A stretch of 7,713 nt of DNA. Source: Bacteroidales bacterium. GTDB taxonomy: Bacteria; Bacteroidota; Bacteroidia; Bacteroidales; UBA932. Shown here piece by piece: positions 1 through 6,472 of this stretch. Both the position numbers and the translations under genes were made by a program. Under the pieces are notes generated by a model, which worked only from the letters and a program-made list of their open reading frames with translations, ran no database searches and was not told the DNA's origin. The stretch lies in contig JAFYZE010000148.1 of assembly GCA_017548805.1 (NCBI GenBank), positions 1 to 7,713 of the forward strand. Reading direction: 5' to 3'. Numbering within the stretch: the stretch's first letter is position 1; every line of letters starts with the position of its first letter.

Positions 1-2250
1 CTGGAAGCTGAGCTCACGGGCGGAGATGGTGACGGGGATCATGATCTCCGGCATCGGATTGAGGCCTTCCTTGATCAGTTCGGCGGTAGCGGTGAAGATA
101 GCCCTGTACTGGGTCTCGGCGATGAAAGGATAGGTAACATGCAGACGCACGCCGCGCAAACCCATCATCGGGTTGATCTCGTGCAGGCTCTCGCCACGCT
201 TCTCGATCTCCTCGACGGTCACGTCAAGCTCCTTGGCGAGCTCGACCTTCTTGTCCTCGGACTTGGGAACGAATTCATGGAGAGGCGGGTCAAGCAGACG
301 GAACACGACGGGCTTGCCGTCCATGATGCGGAGGGTGCTCTTGACGGCAGCCTTGATGAACGGCTCGAGCTCGGAAAGGGCGGCCTTGCGCTCCTTGTCG
401 GTGTCGCACATGATCATCTTGCGGAGCTTGGCGAGAGGAGTCTCGGAATTCTTGCCGTAGAACATATGCTCGATACGGAAGAGGCCGATACCCTCGGCGC
501 CGAACGCGAGAGCCTTGGCGGCGTCCTCGGGAGTATCGGCATTGGTGCGGATACCGAGCTTGCGATACTTGTCGACGATAGCCATGAAGTTGATGAACAG
601 AGGGTTCTCGGAAGCGTCGATGGTCTCGATCTTCTCACCGTACACAAGGCCCTTGGTACCGTTGAGGGATATCCACTCGCCCTCCTTGTAGGTCTTTCCG
701 CCCTCTGCGAAGGTGACGGACTTCTTCTCAAGGTTGATCTTCATGGCCTCGCAGCCGACGATGCAGCACTTGCCCCAGCCGCGGGCGACGAGCGCCGCGT
801 GGGAAGTCATGCCACCGCGGGTGGTAAGGATACCGGAAGCGGCGCGCATGCCCTCGATGTCCTCGGGAGAGGTCTCCTCGCGGATGAGGATGCACTTCTT
901 GCCTTCCTTCGCAGCAGCCATGGCAGCCTCGGAAGTGAAGACGATGGTACCGACTGCTCCGCCCGGAGAAGCGGGAAGACCCTGGGCCAGCTTGGCGGCG
1001 ATCTTCTCGGAAGCGGGGTTGAGGATAGGATGGAGGATCTCGTCGAGCTGTCCGGGAGCGACGCGCATGATGGCGGTCTTCTCGTCGATCATGCCCTCGT
1101 TGAGCATGTCCATGGCCATCTGCAGGGCGGCAAGGCCGGTGCGCTTGCCGATACGGCACTGGAGCATCCAGAGCTTGCCCTCCTGGATGGTGAACTCGAT
1201 GTCCTGCATGTCATGGAAGTGGTTCTCGAGCTTGAGACGGATCTCGTCGAGCTCCTTGTAAACCTCAGGCATGGCAGTCTCGAGGGACTTGAGATTCCTG
1301 TTATGATCGTTCTTGGTGGCCTCGTTGAGAGGGTTGGGGGTGCGGATACCTGCAACGACATCCTCGCCCTGGGCGTTGATGAGCCACTCGCCGTAGAACT
1401 TGTTGTCACCGGTAGCGGGATTACGGGAGAATGCGACGCCGGTGGCAGAATTGTCACCCATATTGCCGAACACCATGGACTGGACGTTGACGGCGGTGCC
1501 CCAGTCGTCAGGAATGCGTTCGATGCGGCGGTAAGCGATGGCGCGCTTGCCGTTCCAGGACTTGAACACGCCGCCGATGGAACCCCAGAGCTGGTCCTTG
1601 GCAGTGTCGGGGAACTCGACGCCTAGGACTTCCTTCACCTTGAGTTTGAACTGCTCGCAGAGGTCCTTAAGCTCCTCGGCGGTAATCTCGGTATCGGACT
1701 TGTAGCCCTTCGCTTCCTTGAGGTCAGCCATCATGCGGTCGAGCTGCTGGCGGATGCTCTGTCCGTCCTCAGGCTCGATGCCCTCGGCCTTCTCCATGAC
1801 GACGTCGGAGTACATCATGATGAGACGACGGTAGGAGTCGTACACGAAGCGCGGGTTGCCGGTCTTCTTGATCATACCGGGGATGGTATCAGAGCAGAGA
1901 CCGATGTTAAGGATGGTGTCCATCATGCCGGGCATGGAACTGCGGGCGCCGGAACGGCAGCTGACGAGGAGCGGGTTCTCGGGATCGCCGAACTTCTTGC
2001 CCATGATCTTCTCGGTGGCGATGAGGGCGGCACCGACATCCATCTTGAGCTCTTCAGTATATCCGCCGCCGAGTGCATAATACTCGGCGCAGCATTCGGT
2101 AGTGATAGTGAATCCGGCAGGAACAGGCATTCCGAGCCTGCTCATCTCAGCCAGGTTGGCTCCCTTTCCACCAAGGAGCTCGCGCATGGTACCATCGCCT
2201 TCGGCCTGCTTTCCGCCGAAACGATAGACTCTCTTCTTGCTTTCAAACAT
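1..2250 (-). CDS. ppdK: Pyruvate, phosphate dikinase, N-terminal 750 residues (runs off left edge)
   Basis: Cytosolic enzyme that interconverts pyruvate + ATP + Pi and PEP + AMP + PPi; in anaerobic Bacteroidota it commonly serves PPi-linked glycolysis or gluconeogenesis. The frame is open from the ATG at 2250 to position 1, which I checked triplet by triplet for most of its length. Seen: the N-terminal nucleotide-binding domain with GGKGANLAEM (about residues 27-36) and VPAGFTI (about 43-49); SCRSGARSSMPGMMDTILN (about 97-115), typical of PPDK; the phosphohistidine swivel motif GGMTSHAA with the catalytic His at residue 484, preceded by the Thr that regulators modify in other PPDKs; and the start of the PEP-binding TIM barrel (IRTNADTPEDA and GAEGIGLFRIEHMF, from about residue 564). 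Full-length relatives are about 875-910 residues, so about 150 are missing, including the region of the catalytic Cys. PEP synthase and enzyme I share the His domain, but the N-terminal motifs are PPDK-specific. No Shine-Dalgarno precedes the start. Confidence 0.97.
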   Translation of the reverse strand, partial: MFESKKRVYRFGGKQAEGDGTMRELLGGKGANLAEMSRLGMPVPAGFTITTECCAEYYALGGGYTEELKMDVGAALIATEKIMGKKFGDPENPLLVSCRSGARSSMPGMMDTILNIGLCSDTIPGMIKKTGNPRFVYDSYRRLIMMYSDVVMEKAEGIEPEDGQSIRQQLDRMMADLKEAKGYKSDTEITAEELKDLCEQFKLKVKEVLGVEFPDTAKDQLWGSIGGVFKSWNGKRAIAYRRIERIPDDWGTAVNVQSMVFGNMGDNSATGVAFSRNPATGDNKFYGEWLINAQGEDVVAGIRTPNPLNEATKNDHNRNLKSLETAMPEVYKELDEIRLKLENHFHDMQDIEFTIQEGKLWMLQCRIGKRTGLAALQMAMDMLNEGMIDEKTAIMRVAPGQLDEILHPILNPASEKIAAKLAQGLPASPGGAVGTIVFTSEAAMAAAKEGKKCILIREETSPEDIEGMRAASGILTTRGGMTSHAALVARGWGKCCIVGCEAMKINLEKKSVTFAEGGKTYKEGEWISLNGTKGLVYGEKIETIDASENPLFINFMAIVDKYRKLGIRTNADTPEDAAKALAFGAEGIGLFRIEHMFYGKNSETPLAKLRKMIMCDTDKERKAALSELEPFIKAAVKSTLRIMDGKPVVFRLLDPPLHEFVPKSEDKKVELAKELDVTVEEIEKRGESLHEINPMMGLRGVRLHVTYPFIAETQYRAIFTATAELIKEGLNPMPEIMIPVTISARELSFQ

Positions 2251-2292
2251 AACGTCGTCTTTTTTGTTATTATATTTCCATTTTATCGGCCG

Positions 2293-2324
2293 CGAATTTA
2301 CAACTTTCCGGCCTAATTAAAAAA
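2293..2324 (-). promoter_or_regulatory. Candidate Bacteroidota-type promoter for ppdK
   Basis: On the minus strand a -7-like box TAAATTCG (2300-2293) matches TAnnTTTG at five of its six fixed positions. It lies exactly 20 nt downstream of TTTT (2324-2321), one base from the -33 consensus TTTG. Known Bacteroides promoters use a 19-21 nt spacer. The predicted transcript would carry a leader of roughly 35-45 nt before the ppdK ATG at 2250. I see no convincing GC-stem plus U-run terminator for phoH in the same gap, so ppdK may also be read through from upstream. The match is short and the region is A/T-rich, so chance is possible. Confidence 0.38.
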
Positions 2325-2335
2325 TTATTTATCAC

Positions 2336-3715
2336 CTATAAGAGTTTTGCCGCAATCTCCGACAATTCGCTCCTCTCGCCCTTGCGCAGGAACACATGCT
2401 GGAAGAGTTTCTGGCCGGTCATCTTCTCGCCCAGGTGCGTGAGTCCGTTGGACCACTGGTCGAGGTACGGCTGGTCAATCTGGAAGATATCGCCGGTGAA
2501 TACCATCTTGGTACCCTCGCCCGCCCTGGTGATGATGGTCTTGATCTCGTGCGGGGTGAGGTTCTGCGCCTCGTCGATGATGAAGAAGGCATTGCCGAGG
2601 CTGCGGCCGCGGATATAGGCCAACGGCGAAATGACGAGTTTCTCGTCCTTCAGCAGCCCTTCTATCTTCAGCGCTTCCTTCGACGAGGGGCGGAACTGGG
2701 CCTTGATGACGTTGAGGTTGTCCATCAAGGGCTGAAGGTACGGGCTCATCTTGGTCTTCTGGTCGCCTGGCAGGAACCCGATGTCCTGGTTGCCCAGGAT
2801 GACGGTAGGACGCGAGAGGATGATCTGGTCGAAGTCGCGCTCCTGCTCGAGGGCGGAGGCCAGCGCGATCAGGGTCTTGCCGGTACCGGCGCCTCCCGTG
2901 AGGGAGACAAGCTGGATCTTCGGATCCAGACAGGCGTCCAGAGCAAATTTCTGTTCGTCGTTTCGCGGGCGGATGCCGTAAGCCTCGCGGGTCCTGACAA
3001 GGACTATGCGCTTGCGGAAAGGATCGTAGCGCGCGCAGACGACATCCTTGTCCGATCCTTTCCAGGTGAACTTGAACAACTGGTTGGGCCTGGGCTCGGA
3101 GTCGAGGATATCCTCCCATTCGACGCTGTTATCCTTGCCGTAGGCCAATGCCTGAAGTACAGATGGATCGGCTTCGATGGTCTGCACCTCCTTTGTGGCA
3201 CCTTCCACCTTGGCTTCCTCGACCTTGTCGGTGAGGTAGTCCTGGACCTCCATGCCGGCGGCCTTGGCCTTCATGCGGAGGTTGACGTCCTTGGTGATGA
3301 GGGCGACGAAAGTGCCGGGGTTGTTGTCCCGCACCCACATGGCGGTGGCGAGAATACGGTGGTCAGGGATGTCGTCCATGAAGAAATCCTTGAACTCGTC
3401 AGCAAAGGGATGATTGGGCTCGATCTTGATCTTGCCCAGCCCCTTCCCGATGGGGACACCATCCTTGCCGAACAACTTGCCCTCGGTCAGGCGGTCGATC
3501 TCGCGTACGAAGCCGCGGGCGTTGAACGCAAGCGCGTCGCTGCCTTTCTTAAACTTGTCAAGCTCCTCGATGACGGCTATCGGAATGACGACATTGTTGT
3601 CCTGGAACTTCCGTATGGCCTTGTAATCGTGCAGGATGATGTTGGTGTCCAGCACGAATATCTTGGGCTTTCCATGGGATTTCTTCCCCGAAGGGACGTT
3701 GGCGTATCTTGGCAT
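2336..3715 (-). CDS. phoH: PIN-PhoH family ATPase (PhoH2-type predicted RNA helicase/ribonuclease)
   Basis: Complete 459-residue protein with an N-terminal PIN nuclease domain fused to a C-terminal PhoH ATPase, the PhoH2 architecture. Characterised PhoH2 proteins unwind and cleave RNA using ATP in the cytosol; that activity is inferred here by family. PIN acidic residues are visible in VLDTNIILHD (Asp23), VIEELDKF (Glu50/Glu51), DIPDHRILATA (Asp118) and LITKDVNLRMKA (Asp143). A linker of about 100 residues (about 160-258) follows. The ATPase has Walker A GGAGTGKT (274-281), Walker B FFIIDEAQ (377-384) and a sensor-like VFTGDIFQID (405-414). All key residues are present, so it should be active. 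The start ATG at 3715 puts the PIN domain close to the N-terminus, as in relatives; no Shine-Dalgarno is seen. It lies 13 nt after the stop of the PurL-like gene, and the two are probably cotranscribed. The stop is TAG. Confidence 0.93.
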   Translation of the reverse strand: MPRYANVPSGKKSHGKPKIFVLDTNIILHDYKAIRKFQDNNVVIPIAVIEELDKFKKGSDALAFNARGFVREIDRLTEGKLFGKDGVPIGKGLGKIKIEPNHPFADEFKDFFMDDIPDHRILATAMWVRDNNPGTFVALITKDVNLRMKAKAAGMEVQDYLTDKVEEAKVEGATKEVQTIEADPSVLQALAYGKDNSVEWEDILDSEPRPNQLFKFTWKGSDKDVVCARYDPFRKRIVLVRTREAYGIRPRNDEQKFALDACLDPKIQLVSLTGGAGTGKTLIALASALEQERDFDQIILSRPTVILGNQDIGFLPGDQKTKMSPYLQPLMDNLNVIKAQFRPSSKEALKIEGLLKDEKLVISPLAYIRGRSLGNAFFIIDEAQNLTPHEIKTIITRAGEGTKMVFTGDIFQIDQPYLDQWSNGLTHLGEKMTGQKLFQHVFLRKGERSELSEIAAKLL

Positions 3716-3728
3716 ATATGGTATGTGG

Positions 3729-4892
3729 TTAGTCTTCTCCTTCTGAACTCTGGCTGCGTATGAGCGACTCGAGGATGGTCTGGATGCCGGACGTGTCCGA
3801 GGAAGTCACATTGATGCCGGACTCCCCTGGAACGGGGTGTCCGAGCGGATAGAATGCGATGTCCTGGAGCAGCAGTTCGGCGTCGACATAATCATAGTCG
3901 ATGTCCGCGATCTGGAAAAGCACGCCCGGGACTTCGGCGAAGAGCAGGCGCACGATGTCCTTCTCGCCCGTGGCGCGCATCAGGCCGGCAAGTTCGACGC
4001 TTGCGCCGACCTTGGGGCCAGCCATGCGTTTGAGGGCGGTGATGAGCCCTCCGCGCCCGACGGTCACGCCGGAGAGGACGATGCCGTCCTCAACGAGCTC
4101 CCGCACGACTTCGTAGCAGTCGATGAAATAATCGGGATCCACGAGCTGCGGCGCGACAGCACCGGAGGAGTCGAGCGCCTGGGCCAGCAGCGAGGCACCG
4201 AGGCGGTACTCGCAGTTCTCGAAAGGAACGTATATCAGCCAGCTGGCGGCATCCGGCAGGAACTTGGACGGGTGGAAGTTCTGCACCCTCAGCTTCGGAT
4301 GCTCGGTGCGGAAAGGCAGTTCGGTGAAAAAGTCAGGATCGTCCGGAACAGACGGGTCAGTCTCCTGGCGCTGCACCGCGAGCGAAGGCACGGCAGTCAC
4401 ATCGCTCTCCCCTTCCTTCACTGCATAAGAATATCCGGACAATCGTAATCCCAGCGAATCTACATAGTCCGCAGCCGACGAAACGGAGGCGTAGAACGCC
4501 GCCATGTCTCCGATGCGCTGCGGATTCCAGGTCCAGTCGAGCCTGAGGGCCAGGTCGCCCAGGCGGAAATGTCCCTTGCGCCAGATGGCGTCAATGAGCG
4601 CGCAGGCTATGCGGGACTTGGTGTATGTCTCGGGGAATGCTACAGGAAAAACGCAGGACTTGATGGCGCGGATGCGCTTGAGATACTCGTCGATACAGGC
4701 GGGGTCGGTGTCGCACGGCTTGGGGGCGGGATCGACCGTCTCGTCCACGACGGGTTCGGGAACGCCCTCGGGAATGGACGGCCGTGAGCCGTCCTCCACC
4801 ATGATGGCATCGAGGATACGCGCAGGTGTAAGTTCCTGCGGGACACCGTCGATGATGTATTCTGAATACAACGCTGACACCTTTTCGTCCAT
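3729..4892 (-). CDS. Degenerate stand-alone PurL/AIR-synthase-like protein (probable pseudoenzyme)
   Basis: A 387-residue protein with no signal peptide or membrane segment. I read it as a distant relative of the second synthetase half of PurL (FGAM synthase). Residues about 96-157 follow the end of an AIRS N-domain: CALIDAIW, then LALRLDWTW, then LGLRLSGYSYAV where PurL has LGLTIPVGKDSMSM. Residues about 213-354 follow the AIRS C-domain: DAASWLIYVPF, RLGASLLAQAL (PurL: ALGATALAQVY), DCYEVVRELVEDGIVLSG, GRGGLITALKRMA (PurL: SDGGLLVTLAEMA), LLFAEVPGVLFQI (PurL: LFNEELGAVIQV) and a final YPLGHPV. The GKDS motif and the HDxSDGG acidic/His residues are absent, and there is no glutaminase domain. 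FGAM synthase activity is therefore unlikely; a structural, ligand-binding or regulatory role is only a guess. Residues 1-95 are not recognised and include a Pro/acidic stretch (about 37-66). An ATG at 4907 would add five residues; I prefer 4892 because the best promoter would start RNA at about 4907. The frame stays open to 5036 but would overlap folC. Confidence 0.7.
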   Translation of the reverse strand: MDEKVSALYSEYIIDGVPQELTPARILDAIMVEDGSRPSIPEGVPEPVVDETVDPAPKPCDTDPACIDEYLKRIRAIKSCVFPVAFPETYTKSRIACALIDAIWRKGHFRLGDLALRLDWTWNPQRIGDMAAFYASVSSAADYVDSLGLRLSGYSYAVKEGESDVTAVPSLAVQRQETDPSVPDDPDFFTELPFRTEHPKLRVQNFHPSKFLPDAASWLIYVPFENCEYRLGASLLAQALDSSGAVAPQLVDPDYFIDCYEVVRELVEDGIVLSGVTVGRGGLITALKRMAGPKVGASVELAGLMRATGEKDIVRLLFAEVPGVLFQIADIDYDYVDAELLLQDIAFYPLGHPVPGESGINVTSSDTSGIQTILESLIRSQSSEGED

Positions 4893-4911
4893 GTTGCGGG
4901 TAATCATTTTG

Positions 4912-4943
4912 TAAAAATAACTAAATTTGAATTCAGTTGCAAA
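4912..4943 (-). promoter_or_regulatory. Bacteroidota-type promoter for the PurL-like gene and phoH
   Basis: On the minus strand TTTG (4943-4940) is followed after exactly 20 nt by TATTTTTA (4919-4912). This matches the Bacteroides -33 box TTTG fully and the -7 box TAnnTTTG in all but the last base, with the expected 19-21 nt spacing. Transcription would start at about 4903-4907. That leaves a short leader before an ATG at 4892 and almost none before the alternative ATG at 4907. Confidence 0.55.
4922..4929 (+). promoter_or_regulatory. Candidate -7 box of the folC promoter
   Basis: TAAATTTG on the plus strand is a perfect match to the Bacteroides -7 consensus TAnnTTTG and would place the transcript start near 4934-4937, about 15-18 nt before the folC ATG. 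No TTTG lies 19-21 nt upstream; the nearest options, GTTG at 4893-4896 and TTTG at 4908-4911, are at the wrong distance. The box lies inside the spacer of the opposite-strand promoter, so the two would overlap. Confidence 0.42.
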
Positions 4944-4951
4944 AAAACGAT

Positions 4952-6460
4952 ATGAACGACTCTGAATATCAGCACAAACTAGAAGAAATCTTCGTCCGTT
5001 TCCCCTCCGTCCAGAATACCGGATTCGGCGAAGCATACAAGCCCGGACTCGCCCATATGGAGGAGTTCGATGCCCTGACTGGCAGTCCTTCCAAAGGCTT
5101 CAGGTCCGTCCATGTCGCCGGCACCAACGGCAAGGGCTCCGTGGCCAACATGCTGGCCTCCGCACTTGCGGCCACCGGGCTGAAAGTCGGTCTGTATACT
5201 TCCCCGCATATCATCGACTTCCGCGAGAGGATGCGTATACTCGACGGGGCCTCAGGAGACCCGGTCCGGCTGATATCGAAAGAGAAGGTCTGGGAATTCA
5301 TCACGGAATGGGAGGAAGATTTCAACCGGCTGAACCTGTCGTTCTTCGAGATCACGACAGGTATGGCGTTCCGTTGGTTTGCTGACGAGAAAGTCGACAT
5401 TGCCGTCATCGAGGTCGGGCTCGGCGGACGCCTCGACAGCACGAACATCATTACGCCCGAAGTGGCGGTGGTCACGAGCATCGGGCTCGACCACTGCGCC
5501 CAGCTGGGCGACACCCGCGCGGCAATCGCCGGAGAGAAGGCCGGGATCTTCAAGCCCGGCGTGCCGGCCGTGGTCGGGACGCGGGACGCGGAGACCGCGC
5601 CCGTCTTCGAGGCCGCCGCCTCCGCAGCCCCCTGCCCCTTAATCTATGCGGATGCAGGTCAGGAATGCTGCTCCGCTGGTTCTTCAGCATTCGCTAAATG
5701 CTCCGCAGCATCCCTGCCTGCATCCGCAAATCTTGTAATTCCAGTGAAAGGAACAGTTCCTGGAAGTCTTTCAGCTAAGAAAGAGGATTGTGCTGATTTC
5801 GAGCCGGGTACAGGGTCTGAAAAGCTTTTAGCGCGAGCTGGAACACAAGCTTTTCGGGCCCTGTACCCGGGCGAGAGGATAGAACAGCTCCTGAAGGAAA
5901 TGGACCTGCAGGGCGAATGGCAGGCAGAGAATCTCAGGACTGCGCTGACTGTGCTGGGGGTCCTGGGAGTCGAACCTACGGAGGAAGTCCTGCAAGCGAT
6001 AGCCAACACCGCCCGGCGGATGGACTTCCACGGAAGGTGGGAGATGCTGAGGCGCGATCCGGACATGCTGTGCGACATCGGGCACAATCCCCCGGCCCTG
6101 GCGAGGAATTTCGCACAACTGGAGGAGTACCTCCGCACAGGGCGCTATGACCGCCTCATCATCGTGTACGGCGTAATGGCCGACAAGGACCTCGACGGCA
6201 TCATGCCGCTGATGCCGCAGGAGGCAACATACATCACCGTCGCACCCGATACGCCGCGCGCCATGAAGGCGGATGTCCTTTTCGTCAGGCTCTCCTCCGC
6301 ATTTCCTGGCAAAGTCCTTTTCGGCGGCAGCGTTACAAACGGTATTGAACTCGCCCTTGGATTGGCTGCGGACAACAGCAAACCCCTCATTTACATCGGT
6401 GGCAGCACTTTTGTAGTATCTGAAGCCGTGGCCGCCCTGAGCGGCCTTCAGACCACATAA
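4952..6460 (+). CDS. folC: Bifunctional folylpolyglutamate/dihydrofolate synthase (FolC) with internal expansion
   Basis: Cytosolic Mur-ligase-family enzyme that ligates glutamate to folates using ATP and, in most bacteria, also makes dihydrofolate from dihydropteroate. Seen: P-loop VAGTNGKGSVANM (about residues 55-67), LYTSPHIIDFRERMRI (81-96), the Mg/folate-site segment FFEITTGMAF (131-140), VIEVGLGGRLDSTN (152-165), TSIGLDHCAQLGDT (175-188), AGEKAGIFKPG (193-203, containing the Lys usually carbamylated), QAENLRTAL (324-332) and the C-terminal domain motif DIGHNP (375-380). At 502 residues it is about 60-75 longer than typical FolC (about 420-440). The excess falls between residues 232 and 307, exactly where two long inverted repeats lie. 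The reading frame stays open through them, and all motifs on both sides are intact, so the enzyme may still work. ATG 4952 is chosen; a TTG at 4937 would add five residues. The next gene follows after 12 nt. Confidence 0.95.
   Translation: MNDSEYQHKLEEIFVRFPSVQNTGFGEAYKPGLAHMEEFDALTGSPSKGFRSVHVAGTNGKGSVANMLASALAATGLKVGLYTSPHIIDFRERMRILDGASGDPVRLISKEKVWEFITEWEEDFNRLNLSFFEITTGMAFRWFADEKVDIAVIEVGLGGRLDSTNIITPEVAVVTSIGLDHCAQLGDTRAAIAGEKAGIFKPGVPAVVGTRDAETAPVFEAAASAAPCPLIYADAGQECCSAGSSAFAKCSAASLPASANLVIPVKGTVPGSLSAKKEDCADFEPGTGSEKLLARAGTQAFRALYPGERIEQLLKEMDLQGEWQAENLRTALTVLGVLGVEPTEEVLQAIANTARRMDFHGRWEMLRRDPDMLCDIGHNPPALARNFAQLEEYLRTGRYDRLIIVYGVMADKDLDGIMPLMPQEATYITVAPDTPRAMKADVLFVRLSSAFPGKVLFGGSVTNGIELALGLAADNSKPLIYIGGSTFVVSEAVAALSGLQTT
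5647..5728. repeat. Long imperfect inverted repeat inside folC (palindrome 1)
   Basis: Left arm 5647-5671 (begins TGCGGATGCAGG, ends ATGCTGC) and right arm 5705-5728 pair at 23 positions, with one single-base bulge and one mismatch. The spacer is 33 nt and contains its own 6-bp hairpin (AGCATT at 5686-5691 with AATGCT at 5697-5702). The element is translated in frame as an Ala/Ser/Cys-rich stretch, about FolC residues 232-259. An exact structure of this length is very unlikely by chance in coding DNA. Confidence 0.9.
5739..5765. repeat. Small nested palindrome between the two long ones
   Basis: TTCCAG (5739-5744) pairs with CTGGAA (5760-5765). Inside it, GGAAC (5750-5754) pairs with GTTCC (5756-5760) around a single A. 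The two alternatives share one base and cannot both form fully. It may be a worn third palindrome or chance. Confidence 0.4.
5804..5870. repeat. Long imperfect inverted repeat inside folC (palindrome 2)
   Basis: Left arm 5804-5827 (begins CCGGGTACAGGG, ends GAAAAGCTT) and right arm 5847-5870 match at 22 of 24 positions, around a 19-nt loop. Both mismatches place U opposite G in the sense mRNA, so the folC transcript could form an unbroken 24-bp helix. The sequence is unrelated to palindrome 1. It is translated in frame as about FolC residues 285-307. Confidence 0.9.
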
Positions 6461-6472
6461 AACGACTGAGAG

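Noticed and set aside
139..1626. A 495-codon open frame on the plus strand opposite ppdK
   Set aside because: It runs in the frame exactly antisense to ppdK codons and exists because ppdK avoids TTA, CTA and TCA codons. It is Leu/Gly/Val/Asp-rich with no recognisable motif, whereas the minus strand is unmistakably PPDK.
2281..2320. Possible terminator after phoH (GGCCG pairing with CGGCC)
   Set aside because: The stem is only 5 bp with a loop of about 16 nt, and the T-run lies before it rather than after it on the transcribed strand.
2396..3763. A 455-codon open frame on the plus strand opposite phoH
   Set aside because: It is an antisense shadow of a gene with intact PIN and Walker motifs, and has no domain or promoter of its own.
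4893..5036. Upstream extension of the PurL-like gene to an ATG at 5036
   Set aside because: The extra 43 residues are Arg/Phe-rich and unconvincing, would overlap the folC start, and would lie upstream of the best promoter on that strand.
5647..5870. CRISPR array, intrinsic terminator or small RNA gene at the folC palindromes
   Set aside because: The two palindromes differ in sequence and are not regularly spaced direct repeats, neither is followed by a T-run, and the folC reading frame continues intact through both.
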